This document shows positions 1 to 4,998 of a DNA stretch of 6,395 nucleotides, piece by piece. How positions within the stretch are numbered: the first letter of the stretch is position 1; the number at the start of each line of letters is the position of its first letter. Where the stretch lies: the NCBI GenBank assembly GCA_023386855.1, contig JAEWIW010000123.1:1-6395 (forward strand), written 5' to 3'. This stretch comes from Bacteroidota bacterium. Its GTDB lineage: Bacteria > Bacteroidota > Bacteroidia > Chitinophagales > Chitinophagaceae. The translations under genes were made by a program, and so were the position numbers. Under the pieces are notes generated by a model, which did not search any database, was not told the DNA's origin, and was given only the letters and a program-made list of their open reading frames with translations.

Positions 1-33
1 ATCAATGGGCAATGGGTTATCGTAGCTGACCAT
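1..33 (-). CDS. possible 5' end of a third gene in the minus-strand operon (partial)
   Basis: An ATG (complement of bases 31-33) opens a frame that reads M-V-S-Y-D-N-P-L-P-I-D and is still open at the window edge. It begins 14 bp after the stop codon of the upstream 72-residue membrane protein, on the same strand, which is the spacing expected inside an operon. Eleven residues are too few to assign a family. The alternative is that this is simply non-coding sequence that happens to be open. Confidence 0.35.
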   Translation of the reverse strand, partial: MVSYDNPLPID

Positions 34-47
34 AGCAGTTAGTCTTC

Positions 48-266
48 TCAGATATATTCCTTCCACACTTTTATAAAATACAGTATTAGCAGGGTAAGTG
101 TTCCCAGTAAAAAAACATAGAAAATATAATTACCTAAAGTTGGTGTGCCATGAAAGAACATCCAGCCAAGGTAAAGGCCAATAATATTGTTTACCATCAG
201 CCAGATGATTGCCGCGCTGAGCGTTTTAACCAGTTTCCGGAATAATCTTGGAACATCGCCTTCCAT
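48..266 (-). CDS. small two-helix membrane protein, unknown function
   Basis: This 72-residue protein has a short, partly basic N-terminus (residues 1-15, with R7, R10, K11, K14) and two hydrophobic stretches at about residues 17-38 and 46-66. They are joined by a short polar loop (H-G-T-P-T around 39-43), and the protein ends K-x-W-K-E-Y-I. The layout predicts a small inner-membrane hairpin protein. The basic N-terminus suggests that both ends face the cytoplasm (inference). It starts 10 bp after the stop codon of the GH25 gene, so the two are probably co-transcribed and translated together. I do not recognise a family and see no catalytic motif. A role in partnering or controlling the membrane-bound lysozyme next door is possible but rests only on position. 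The reading frame, hydrophobic pattern and tight spacing make a real gene likely. Confidence 0.7.
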   Translation of the reverse strand: MEGDVPRLFRKLVKTLSAAIIWLMVNNIIGLYLGWMFFHGTPTLGNYIFYVFLLGTLTLLILYFIKVWKEYI

Positions 267-276
267 GTTGACTAAA

Positions 277-1053
277 TTACCGAATTAGGAGATTACGGAA
301 TTCAAGGGAATCGCCATTGAACACATTAAAATCCACTTTTGATCGGATACCATTTACACGGCCGGTTTCACTATGCTGCCAGAAATGCCAGTCACGGCTG
401 ATCCTGGGTTTCTTCTTCTGAAGATAATGTGCCACCCAAAGAGGGTATTCATCAAAATTATTTTTCAGGTGTTTTTTGTAAAACTCAACATTGGTATAGA
501 TTACCGGGCGAACTTTATAATGTGCTTCAATGATGTCAAGCCACTCCTTAACCCTTTCCTGTAACAGCTTTGTATCTACACCATAGGTTTGTTCAACATC
601 CAGTACAGGAGGAAGATCACCCGGCTCAAGTTTTACCGATGTAATAAAATTCCTGGCCTGTAGCTTCCCGCTTTTGGTAGGAAGGAAAAAATGGTACGCG
701 CCACGGGGAACACCGTATTCCTTGGTTTTTTTCCAGTTGCGGTCGAACATCCGGTCTTCATTCAAAATTCCTTCGGTTGCCTTAATGAAGGCAAATCCAA
801 TCTTTACGCCGCCCACATTCATGGCACGAACCAGATCCCAGTTGATCGATTCCTGGTATTTTGAAACATCAATGCCATGGATCTCGTATTCAACAGGGAT
901 CTCAATTCCAAATGCATCATAGCGAACAAAGCTTGTTCTCTGTTCATTAATAAACTCTTTGATCCGCAGCACACCCATGATGGCAATGGCTGCAAGCATG
1001 ATGCCCACAAAAATTTTCCACCCCGAGCCTTTGTTCTTTTTTTTTCGCGCCAT
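277..1053 (-). CDS. membrane-anchored GH25 lysozyme-like glycosyl hydrolase
   Basis: This 258-residue protein has a very basic N-terminus (M-A-R-K-K-K-N-K) followed by one hydrophobic segment at about residues 12-29. That pattern fits an uncleaved signal anchor with the enzyme domain outside the cytoplasmic membrane. The GH25 domain covers about residues 57-250. It begins with the family hallmark H-G-I-D-V-S-K-Y-Q (59-67, acidic residue D62). It continues with F-I-K-A-T-E-G (89-95) and R-G-A-Y-H-F-F (117-123), then the acidic pair in P-V-L-D-V-E (D152, E154), Y-T-N (186-188), W-Q-H (225-227) and V-D-F-N (240-243). GH25 enzymes are N-acetylmuramidases that cleave MurNAc-GlcNAc bonds in peptidoglycan, with the D-x-E pair providing the catalytic glutamate. 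All key acidic residues are present, so activity is expected. A perfect TAATTTTG element lies only 5 bp before the ATG. The gene heads an operon with the downstream small membrane protein. Confidence 0.92.
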   Translation of the reverse strand: MARKKKNKGSGWKIFVGIMLAAIAIMGVLRIKEFINEQRTSFVRYDAFGIEIPVEYEIHGIDVSKYQESINWDLVRAMNVGGVKIGFAFIKATEGILNEDRMFDRNWKKTKEYGVPRGAYHFFLPTKSGKLQARNFITSVKLEPGDLPPVLDVEQTYGVDTKLLQERVKEWLDIIEAHYKVRPVIYTNVEFYKKHLKNNFDEYPLWVAHYLQKKKPRISRDWHFWQHSETGRVNGIRSKVDFNVFNGDSLEFRNLLIR

Positions 1054-1058
1054 TGCTC

Positions 1059-1066
1059 CAAAATTA
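1059..1066 (-). promoter_or_regulatory. -7 promoter element (TAnnTTTG) for the GH25 operon
   Basis: Read on the minus strand, this is TAATTTTG, a perfect match to the Bacteroidota -7 consensus TAnnTTTG. Only five bases (GAGCA) separate it from the ATG at 1053. Transcription normally begins several bases after the -7 box, so the start would fall on or next to the start codon, giving a leaderless or nearly leaderless mRNA. No clear TTG -33 element is visible at the usual distance. Confidence 0.6.
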
Positions 1067-1089
1067 TCTTATTCCGGTATTGACTTTCC

Positions 1090-1104
1090 AGATAAATATT
1101 ATCT
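1090..1104. repeat. perfect dyad (6-3-6) in the divergent promoter region
   Basis: AGATAA-ATA-TTATCT is a perfect inverted repeat with 6-bp arms and a 3-bp spacer. It sits midway between the start codons of the divergent GH25 and radical SAM genes. It could be an operator serving both directions. It is AT-rich, so a chance origin is quite possible. Confidence 0.35.
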
Positions 1105-1131
1105 ACTGCACGCTAATCCCGGAAGTTCCAT

Positions 1132-1139
1132 TAATTTTA
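1132..1139 (+). promoter_or_regulatory. possible -7 element for the radical SAM gene
   Basis: TAATTTTA matches TAnnTTTG at all but the last base. It ends five bases before the ATG at 1145, the same spacing as the GH25 promoter on the other strand. I see no TTG -33 element at the expected place, so this is only a candidate. Confidence 0.3.
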
Positions 1140-1144
1140 TCCTG

Positions 1145-2176
1145 ATGCCGGCATTCAATTTCCATGATACCACCAACCTCTTATCTAAACTTACCTTAAG
1201 AAGGGCATTCAATGCCGCAAAGGTATTATCGAGCTACTATATCAGTAAATGGACCCGGAAACCTATACAATGGGGCTTTCCTGTTTCCATCTCTTTCGAG
1301 CCAACGACCTCCTGCAACCTGCGATGCCCCGAATGCCCCAGCGGTCTGCGTGCATTTACAAGGCCAACAGGTATGCTCAAGAAAGGATTCTTTACCGATA
1401 CCATCGATCAATTGTACAAGGACCTGTTTTACCTGGTGTTTTATTTCCAGGGCGAACCATACCTTAACCCGGATTTCCTTGAAATGGTTAAGTATGCATC
1501 TTCTAAAGGAATATATACGGCCACTTCTACCAATGCGCATTATCTCAATGATGTCAATGCAAGAAAAACGGTTGAAAGCGGGCTTGACCGACTCATCATC
1601 TCCATTGACGGAACTACACAGGATGTTTACCAGCAATACAGGAGGGGAGGGAACCTTAATAAAGTGATCGAAGGTGCGCGCAATATTGTAAAATGGAAGA
1701 AAGAACTGAACAGTAAGAAACCTTTTGTGTTCTTTCAATTTCTTGTGGTTAAACCTAATGAACACCAGTTGGAAGAAATAAAACAGCTTGCAAAAGAAGT
1801 AGGCGTTGATGAGGTAAGGTTCAAGACCGCGCAGGTTTATGACTATGAAAATGATCCTCACCAGCTGATACCGGAAAATGAAAAATACAGCAGGTATAAA
1901 AAAGATAAGTCGGGCCAATTCATCTCAAAGAATAAATTACCCAATCATTGCTGGCGTCTCTGGCATGCTACAGTGATCAGTTGGGATGGCCTTGTTGTGC
2001 CCTGCTGCTTTGATAAAGATGCAACACATAAACTGGGTGATCTCAAGGGAAAAAATTTTGAAAGCATCTGGCATAGTAAAGAATACCAGCATTTCCGTCA
2101 ACAGATCCTCGTAAGCCGAAAGCAGATTGATATCTGTGCAAATTGCAGCGAAGGAACCAAGGTATGGGAAAAATAA
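1145..2176 (+). CDS. radical SAM/SPASM domain protein, substrate unknown
   Basis: The protein has 343 residues from the ATG at 1145. The frame is open further upstream, but that part lies over the opposite-strand GH25 gene, so the ATG in the intergenic gap is the sensible start. The cluster-binding motif C-N-L-R-C-P-E-C (C57, C61, C64) is the canonical CxxxCxxC that holds the [4Fe-4S] cluster for S-adenosylmethionine cleavage. F-Q-G-E-P (101-105) is the GGEP-like SAM-binding stretch, and I-S-I-D-G (152-156) is a typical later barrel strand. A C-terminal SPASM-like region carries C269, C287, C288, C331 and C334, including W-D-G-L-V-V-P-C-C and C-A-N-C, enough for an auxiliary Fe-S cluster. SPASM proteins include peptide-maturing and sulfatase-maturing enzymes, but many Bacteroidota members are uncharacterised. 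No precursor peptide, sulfatase or transporter gene lies beside it, so I assign no substrate. Confidence 0.93.
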   Translation: MPAFNFHDTTNLLSKLTLRRAFNAAKVLSSYYISKWTRKPIQWGFPVSISFEPTTSCNLRCPECPSGLRAFTRPTGMLKKGFFTDTIDQLYKDLFYLVFYFQGEPYLNPDFLEMVKYASSKGIYTATSTNAHYLNDVNARKTVESGLDRLIISIDGTTQDVYQQYRRGGNLNKVIEGARNIVKWKKELNSKKPFVFFQFLVVKPNEHQLEEIKQLAKEVGVDEVRFKTAQVYDYENDPHQLIPENEKYSRYKKDKSGQFISKNKLPNHCWRLWHATVISWDGLVVPCCFDKDATHKLGDLKGKNFESIWHSKEYQHFRQQILVSRKQIDICANCSEGTKVWEK

Positions 2177-2205
2177 TACAAGAAATATTAATCGTTCGCT
2201 TTTCG

Positions 2206-2225
2206 TATAGCTGGTATCAGTTATA
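2206..2225. promoter_or_regulatory. candidate MarR operator, 20-bp imperfect palindrome
   Basis: TATAGCTGGTATCAGTTATA pairs at 8 of 10 symmetric positions (mismatches at 2210/2221 and 2214/2217). MarR proteins bind as dimers to palindromes of roughly this length and often repress their own promoter. Its right end overlaps TATATTAG (2222-2229), which is one base away from the TAnnTTTG -7 consensus. Binding there would block RNA polymerase. The assignment to this regulator is inference from position. Confidence 0.4.
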
Positions 2226-2274
2226 TTAGTTCATTAAACGGTTAAGGACTCCTGGATAGTAGCATAATTCGCAA

Positions 2275-2289
2275 AAGCACACAGTGCTT
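2275..2289. repeat. perfect dyad (6-3-6) in the marR leader
   Basis: AAGCAC-ACA-GTGCTT is a perfect inverted repeat about 40 bp ahead of the MarR ATG. It could be a second operator or a small hairpin in the mRNA leader. It has no T-run behind it, so it is not a terminator. An in-frame GTG (2284) that could extend the marR reading frame lies inside it, which makes that GTG a poor start. Confidence 0.35.
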
Positions 2290-2328
2290 ATTGCGCTTAT
2301 CGGTTATATACCATTAAACCATATATCT

Positions 2329-2781
2329 ATGAGCCTCGAAACTGAAATCCAGCAAACTAATTTCCGATCGGAACAACACAAGCTTCGCGTAAATCTTATC
2401 TATACGTATAACTGGGTAATGGAGGGTTCCAGGAAATTTTTCGAAAAAGCAGACCTTACTCCCCAGCAATATAATATCCTTCGCATCCTCAGAGGTGCGC
2501 ACACTCCTTTGTCAACTTTACAGATCCGCCAGAGAATGCTCGATAAAATGAGTGATACCAGCAGGATCGTTGACCGCCTTATTAAAAAAGATCTTGTTAA
2601 AAAAGTGACCAGCGAAAAAGATCGCCGGCTGGTAGATGTTACTATCACCGATAAGGGAAATCTCTTACTGGCCTCTTTAGATACTTTGCTAAATGATATG
2701 GATGCCCAGTTCAATGGTCTTTCAAATGAAGAAACCAATACGTTAAATCAATTACTCGATAAGTTGCGCAATTCATTATAG
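2329..2781 (+). CDS. MarR-family winged-helix transcriptional regulator
   Basis: The protein has 150 residues from the ATG at 2329, the usual MarR length. An in-frame GTG at 2284 would add 15 residues but lies within a dyad element, and the added residues do not look like MarR sequence. An N-terminal dimerisation helix (about 15-40) is followed by L-T-P-Q-Q-Y-N-I-L-R-I-L (43-54), the family's first DNA-binding-domain helix. The recognition helix region is D-T-S-R-I-V-D-R-L (76-84), then K-K-D-L-V (87-91). The wing is D-R-R-L-V-D-V-T-I-T-D-K-G (98-110), with the conserved D-x-R and T-x-x-G pattern. MarR proteins are usually repressors released by small ligands or oxidants. This one contains no cysteine, so it cannot sense peroxide by thiol oxidation as OhrR does, despite the nearby ahpCD genes. 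Likely targets are its own promoter and perhaps the hydrolase gene 32 bp downstream (inference). Confidence 0.92.
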   Translation: MSLETEIQQTNFRSEQHKLRVNLIYTYNWVMEGSRKFFEKADLTPQQYNILRILRGAHTPLSTLQIRQRMLDKMSDTSRIVDRLIKKDLVKKVTSEKDRRLVDVTITDKGNLLLASLDTLLNDMDAQFNGLSNEETNTLNQLLDKLRNSL

Positions 2782-2793
2782 GTCGTATTTTTA
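2764..2793 (+). promoter_or_regulatory. candidate promoter for the GHL10 hydrolase gene inside the marR 3' end
   Basis: TTG at 2764-2766, 19 bases, then TATTTTTA at 2786-2793 match the Bacteroidota -33/-7 layout, with one mismatch in TAnnTTTG (last base A). The -33 part lies within the last codons of marR. If active, it would let the hydrolase be expressed independently of marR. Read-through from marR is equally possible given the 32-bp gap. Confidence 0.35.
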
Positions 2794-2813
2794 ATTTCTC
2801 CCAAACTTGAACA

Positions 2814-4217
2814 ATGAGAAGTGCGACCTATGAAATTATGTGCACCCTGGTATTTGTGGTGCTTCTTTCCATGAAATCCTTTTCGCAGGAGAACTATGAA
2901 TTCCGCGCAGCATGGATTGCCACAGTGGCCAATATCGACTGGCCATCACGTGGCAATTATGATACGGAAAGCCAGAAAAAAGAATTCATCAGCCTCCTTG
3001 ACATGCATAAGAAAAATGGCATGAATGCGGTGGTGGTGCAGATCAGGCCCGCAACGGATGCATTTTATCCTTCCGAACTGGAGCCATGGAGTGAATGGCT
3101 GACCGGTAAACAAGGCAGGGCGCCTTATCCTTTTTATGATCCGCTCGAATTCATGATCAGCGAAACCCATAAAAGAGGAATGGAATTCCATGCATGGTGC
3201 AACCCTTACCGGGCAGAAATGCAGATTGGAAAATCATCCATTGCTCCTTCACATATTACCCGTGTTCATCCCGACTGGTTCATCAGTTATGGCGGTAAAA
3301 GATATTTCGATCCGGGAAATAAAGATGCCCAACAACATGTGGTCAATGTGATCAGGGATATTGTAAAACGATATGATATTGACGGAATTCATTTCGATGA
3401 TTACTTCTATCCTTACCGTATTCCCGGAAAAGAATTTCCTGACCAGGCGTCGTACCTTAATTATGCCAATGGTATGGTAAAGGATGAATGGAGAAGAAGT
3501 AATGTGGACTCCATTATCCGACATCTTTCTGTTGCTATAAAGGAAGAAAACCCTTCAGTTAAATTTGGCATCAGCCCCTTTGGTGTATGGAGAAATATTG
3601 ACCAGGACCCTTCAGGAAGTGAAACCACCGCAGGCGTAACCAATTATGATGATCTTTATGCCAATGTACTGTTATGGCTGAAAGAAGGATGGATTGATTA
3701 TGTTGCTCCACAGCTTTACTGGGAGATCGGGCATAAAGCGGCTCCTTATGAGGTGCTCGTTGATTGGTGGAGTAAACATACCTACGGCAAGCATTGTTAT
3801 ATTGGAATAGGTCTTTATCGTGCCGGCAGCAATAGCGCATGGCGCGATGTAAACCTTCTTCCAAGGCAAATCGAATTGCTTAGATCATACCCTGAGATCC
3901 AGGGAGCCATTTATTATAGCAGTAAATCTTTTATCAATAACCCTAATGGCTGGTGCGATACGCTTCAGAACAATTATTATAAAATTCCTGCAAAAGTTCC
4001 CCCCATGCCCTGGCTGCTTAGCAGCGATACATTGCTGGTGAAAGTGCAAAATGAAATAATGCCTGTACTCCAGGATATGCCCACAGTTTCTGAAGAAAAG
4101 AACACTACGCCGGTTCAAAATGAGAAAGGGTTGAAATCACCTGGAACATTCAGGGGTGAACCACAAAAGCGTTCAATGGAAGGCATACCAGCGAGTGAAA
4201 GTAGAAAAAGGCCATAG
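2814..4217 (+). CDS. exported GHL10 family glycosyl hydrolase (DigH/YngK-like)
   Basis: The protein has 467 residues. The N-terminus is a signal peptide: M-R at the start, a hydrophobic core at about 9-20, and a likely signal peptidase I site after S-F-S (24/25), so the enzyme is expected in the periplasm or beyond. The GHL10 domain (PF02638 type) spans about residues 28-380. Its motifs are F-R-A-A-W-I-A-T-V-A-N-I-D-W-P-S (30-45), V-Q-I-R-P-A-T-D-A-F-Y-P-S (75-87), H-A-W-C-N-P-Y-R (126-133), D-G-I-H-F-D-D-Y-F-Y-P (190-200, with the acidic pair D195/D196 as candidate catalytic residues) and A-P-Q-L-Y-W-E (298-304). E. coli DigH of this family cleaves peptidoglycan glycan strands stripped of stem peptides, which suggests a similar role here, but related Bacteroidota proteins may act on other glycans. 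After about residue 400 the sequence becomes a polar, Pro/Ser/Lys/Glu-rich tail without visible domain structure. Confidence 0.9.
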   Translation: MRSATYEIMCTLVFVVLLSMKSFSQENYEFRAAWIATVANIDWPSRGNYDTESQKKEFISLLDMHKKNGMNAVVVQIRPATDAFYPSELEPWSEWLTGKQGRAPYPFYDPLEFMISETHKRGMEFHAWCNPYRAEMQIGKSSIAPSHITRVHPDWFISYGGKRYFDPGNKDAQQHVVNVIRDIVKRYDIDGIHFDDYFYPYRIPGKEFPDQASYLNYANGMVKDEWRRSNVDSIIRHLSVAIKEENPSVKFGISPFGVWRNIDQDPSGSETTAGVTNYDDLYANVLLWLKEGWIDYVAPQLYWEIGHKAAPYEVLVDWWSKHTYGKHCYIGIGLYRAGSNSAWRDVNLLPRQIELLRSYPEIQGAIYYSSKSFINNPNGWCDTLQNNYYKIPAKVPPMPWLLSSDTLLVKVQNEIMPVLQDMPTVSEEKNTTPVQNEKGLKSPGTFRGEPQKRSMEGIPASESRKRP

Positions 4218-4260
4218 GTTTTTTTTATGTTTTACTTATAAACAAATAGATTTTATCTAT

Positions 4261-4291
4261 AAGCCAATTGAATAATCCGATTGGCTTTTTT
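4261..4291 (+). terminator. intrinsic terminator after the GHL10 gene
   Basis: AAGCCAATTG (4261-4270) pairs with CGATTGGCTT (4278-4287) over ten positions, one of them a G-U pair, around a 7-base loop. The stem runs straight into TTTTTT. It ends the marR-hydrolase transcript. Its 3' arm overlaps the candidate -33 element of the ahpC promoter. Confidence 0.85.
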
Positions 4292-4311
4292 GTTTTATAA
4301 GGCGACCTTTG
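4281..4311 (+). promoter_or_regulatory. candidate ahpC promoter overlapping the upstream terminator
   Basis: TTG at 4281-4283, 20 bases, then GACCTTTG at 4304-4311 fit the Bacteroidota promoter layout. The -7 box differs from TAnnTTTG at one base (G for T). The start would lie about 20-25 bases ahead of the ahpC ATG, followed by an A-rich leader typical of genes in this phylum that lack Shine-Dalgarno sites. I see no obvious OxyR or PerR-type operator. Confidence 0.45.
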
Positions 4312-4340
4312 CAACCGGAAAAAAACAAAAAGCAGAAATT

Positions 4341-4895
4341 ATGAAGAATACAGTTTTATCGATTGGCGCACAGTTTCCAGAGTTTAAAAAGAAATCTGTT
4401 GTCTCTATTGAAAAAGGAAAAGAATTTTATGACATCACTTCAGATGAGATCCGCAGCTCAGGCAAATGGATGGTGATGTTCTGGTGGCCCAAGGACTTTA
4501 CTTTTGTTTGTCCTACCGAGATCGCCGAATTTAACAAACATGCACGGGATTTTGAAGACAGGGATGCGATCCTGATCGGTGCTTCAACTGATACCGAATT
4601 TGTGCACGTTGCATGGAGAAAGAATCATGATGATCTTCGTGACCTTAACTTCCCTATGCTTGCTGATACTTCAAGATCACTCGCAGAAGAACTTGGAATT
4701 CTTGAAGAAAATGAAAAGGTAGCTTACCGCGCCACATTCATTGTAGATCCCGAAGGAACCATCCGCTGGGTATCGCTGTACGACCTTAATGTAGGAAGAA
4801 ATGTACAGGAAGTTATACGTGTACTGGATGCTCTTCAAACCGATGAACTTTGCCCCTGCAACTGGCAGAAAGGTGAAGCAACATTGCAGGATTAA
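4341..4895 (+). CDS. ahpC: AhpC-type peroxiredoxin (alkyl hydroperoxide reductase C, mycobacterial type)
   Basis: The protein has 184 residues from the ATG at 4341. The frame is open to 4281, but that part lies in the terminator/promoter region. It reduces H2O2, organic peroxides and peroxynitrite in the cytoplasm. The peroxidatic cysteine is C57 in P-K-D-F-T-F-V-C-P-T-E (P50, T54, C57), with the conserved arginine R130 in Y-R-A-T-F-I-V-D-P. The resolving region is D-E-L-C-P-C-N-W (C171, C173). This three-cysteine arrangement, with the C-x-C close to the end, is the layout of Mycobacterium tuberculosis AhpC (C61, C174, C176), which it resembles along its length, including W-P-K-D-F-T-F-V-C-P-T-E and V-L-D-A-L-Q-T-D-E-L-C. 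That type is reduced by AhpD, not AhpF, and ahpD is the next gene. The protein ends shortly after the C-x-C, so it lacks the longer C-terminal tail of the mycobacterial form. Confidence 0.95.
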   Translation: MKNTVLSIGAQFPEFKKKSVVSIEKGKEFYDITSDEIRSSGKWMVMFWWPKDFTFVCPTEIAEFNKHARDFEDRDAILIGASTDTEFVHVAWRKNHDDLRDLNFPMLADTSRSLAEELGILEENEKVAYRATFIVDPEGTIRWVSLYDLNVGRNVQEVIRVLDALQTDELCPCNWQKGEATLQD

Positions 4896-4936
4896 ACTGC
4901 AACCGGTTGTCCATAGCCCCATTTTAATGCAAGAAT

Positions 4937-4962
4937 GAAATGCGCTCAAACCAGCGCATTTC
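4937..4962 (+). terminator. hairpin between ahpC and ahpD, possible attenuator
   Basis: GAAATGCGCT (4937-4946) and AGCGCATTTC (4953-4962) form a perfect 10-bp stem with a 6-base loop. The sequence behind it is T-rich but interrupted (TCTTATATTATTTTT), so termination may be only partial. It could lower ahpD expression relative to ahpC or protect the ahpC mRNA 3' end. Confidence 0.6.
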
Positions 4963-4998
4963 TCTTATATTATTTTTCCATCTTCAAACTATTATATC

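Noticed and set aside
3..16. Tandem CAATGGG-CAATGGG repeat at the left edge
   Set aside because: Only two 7-bp copies, and probably within coding sequence on the minus strand; not a repeat element.
959..1144. N-terminal extension of the radical SAM reading frame
   Set aside because: These 62 codons lie mostly antisense to the well-supported GH25 gene and carry no radical SAM features; the ATG at 1145 gives a normal start.
1226..1918. 230-residue open frame on the minus strand
   Set aside because: It is fully antisense to the radical SAM gene and shows no domain pattern; a shadow frame.
2284..2328. GTG-started extension of the MarR protein
   Set aside because: The GTG lies within a perfect dyad and the extra residues are not MarR-like; ATG at 2329 gives the standard length.
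2329..2781. MarR protein as an OhrR-like peroxide sensor controlling ahpCD
   Set aside because: The protein has no cysteine at all, and a terminator and separate promoter isolate ahpC from it.
4218..4340. Frameshift at the T-run after the hydrolase gene hiding a longer C-terminus
   Set aside because: The T-run lies after the stop codon, and the region beyond holds a terminator and a promoter, with no coding pattern in the other frames.
4281..4340. 20-residue N-terminal extension of AhpC
   Set aside because: It overlaps the terminator stem and the candidate promoter and has no similarity to AhpC; ATG at 4341 matches the family start.
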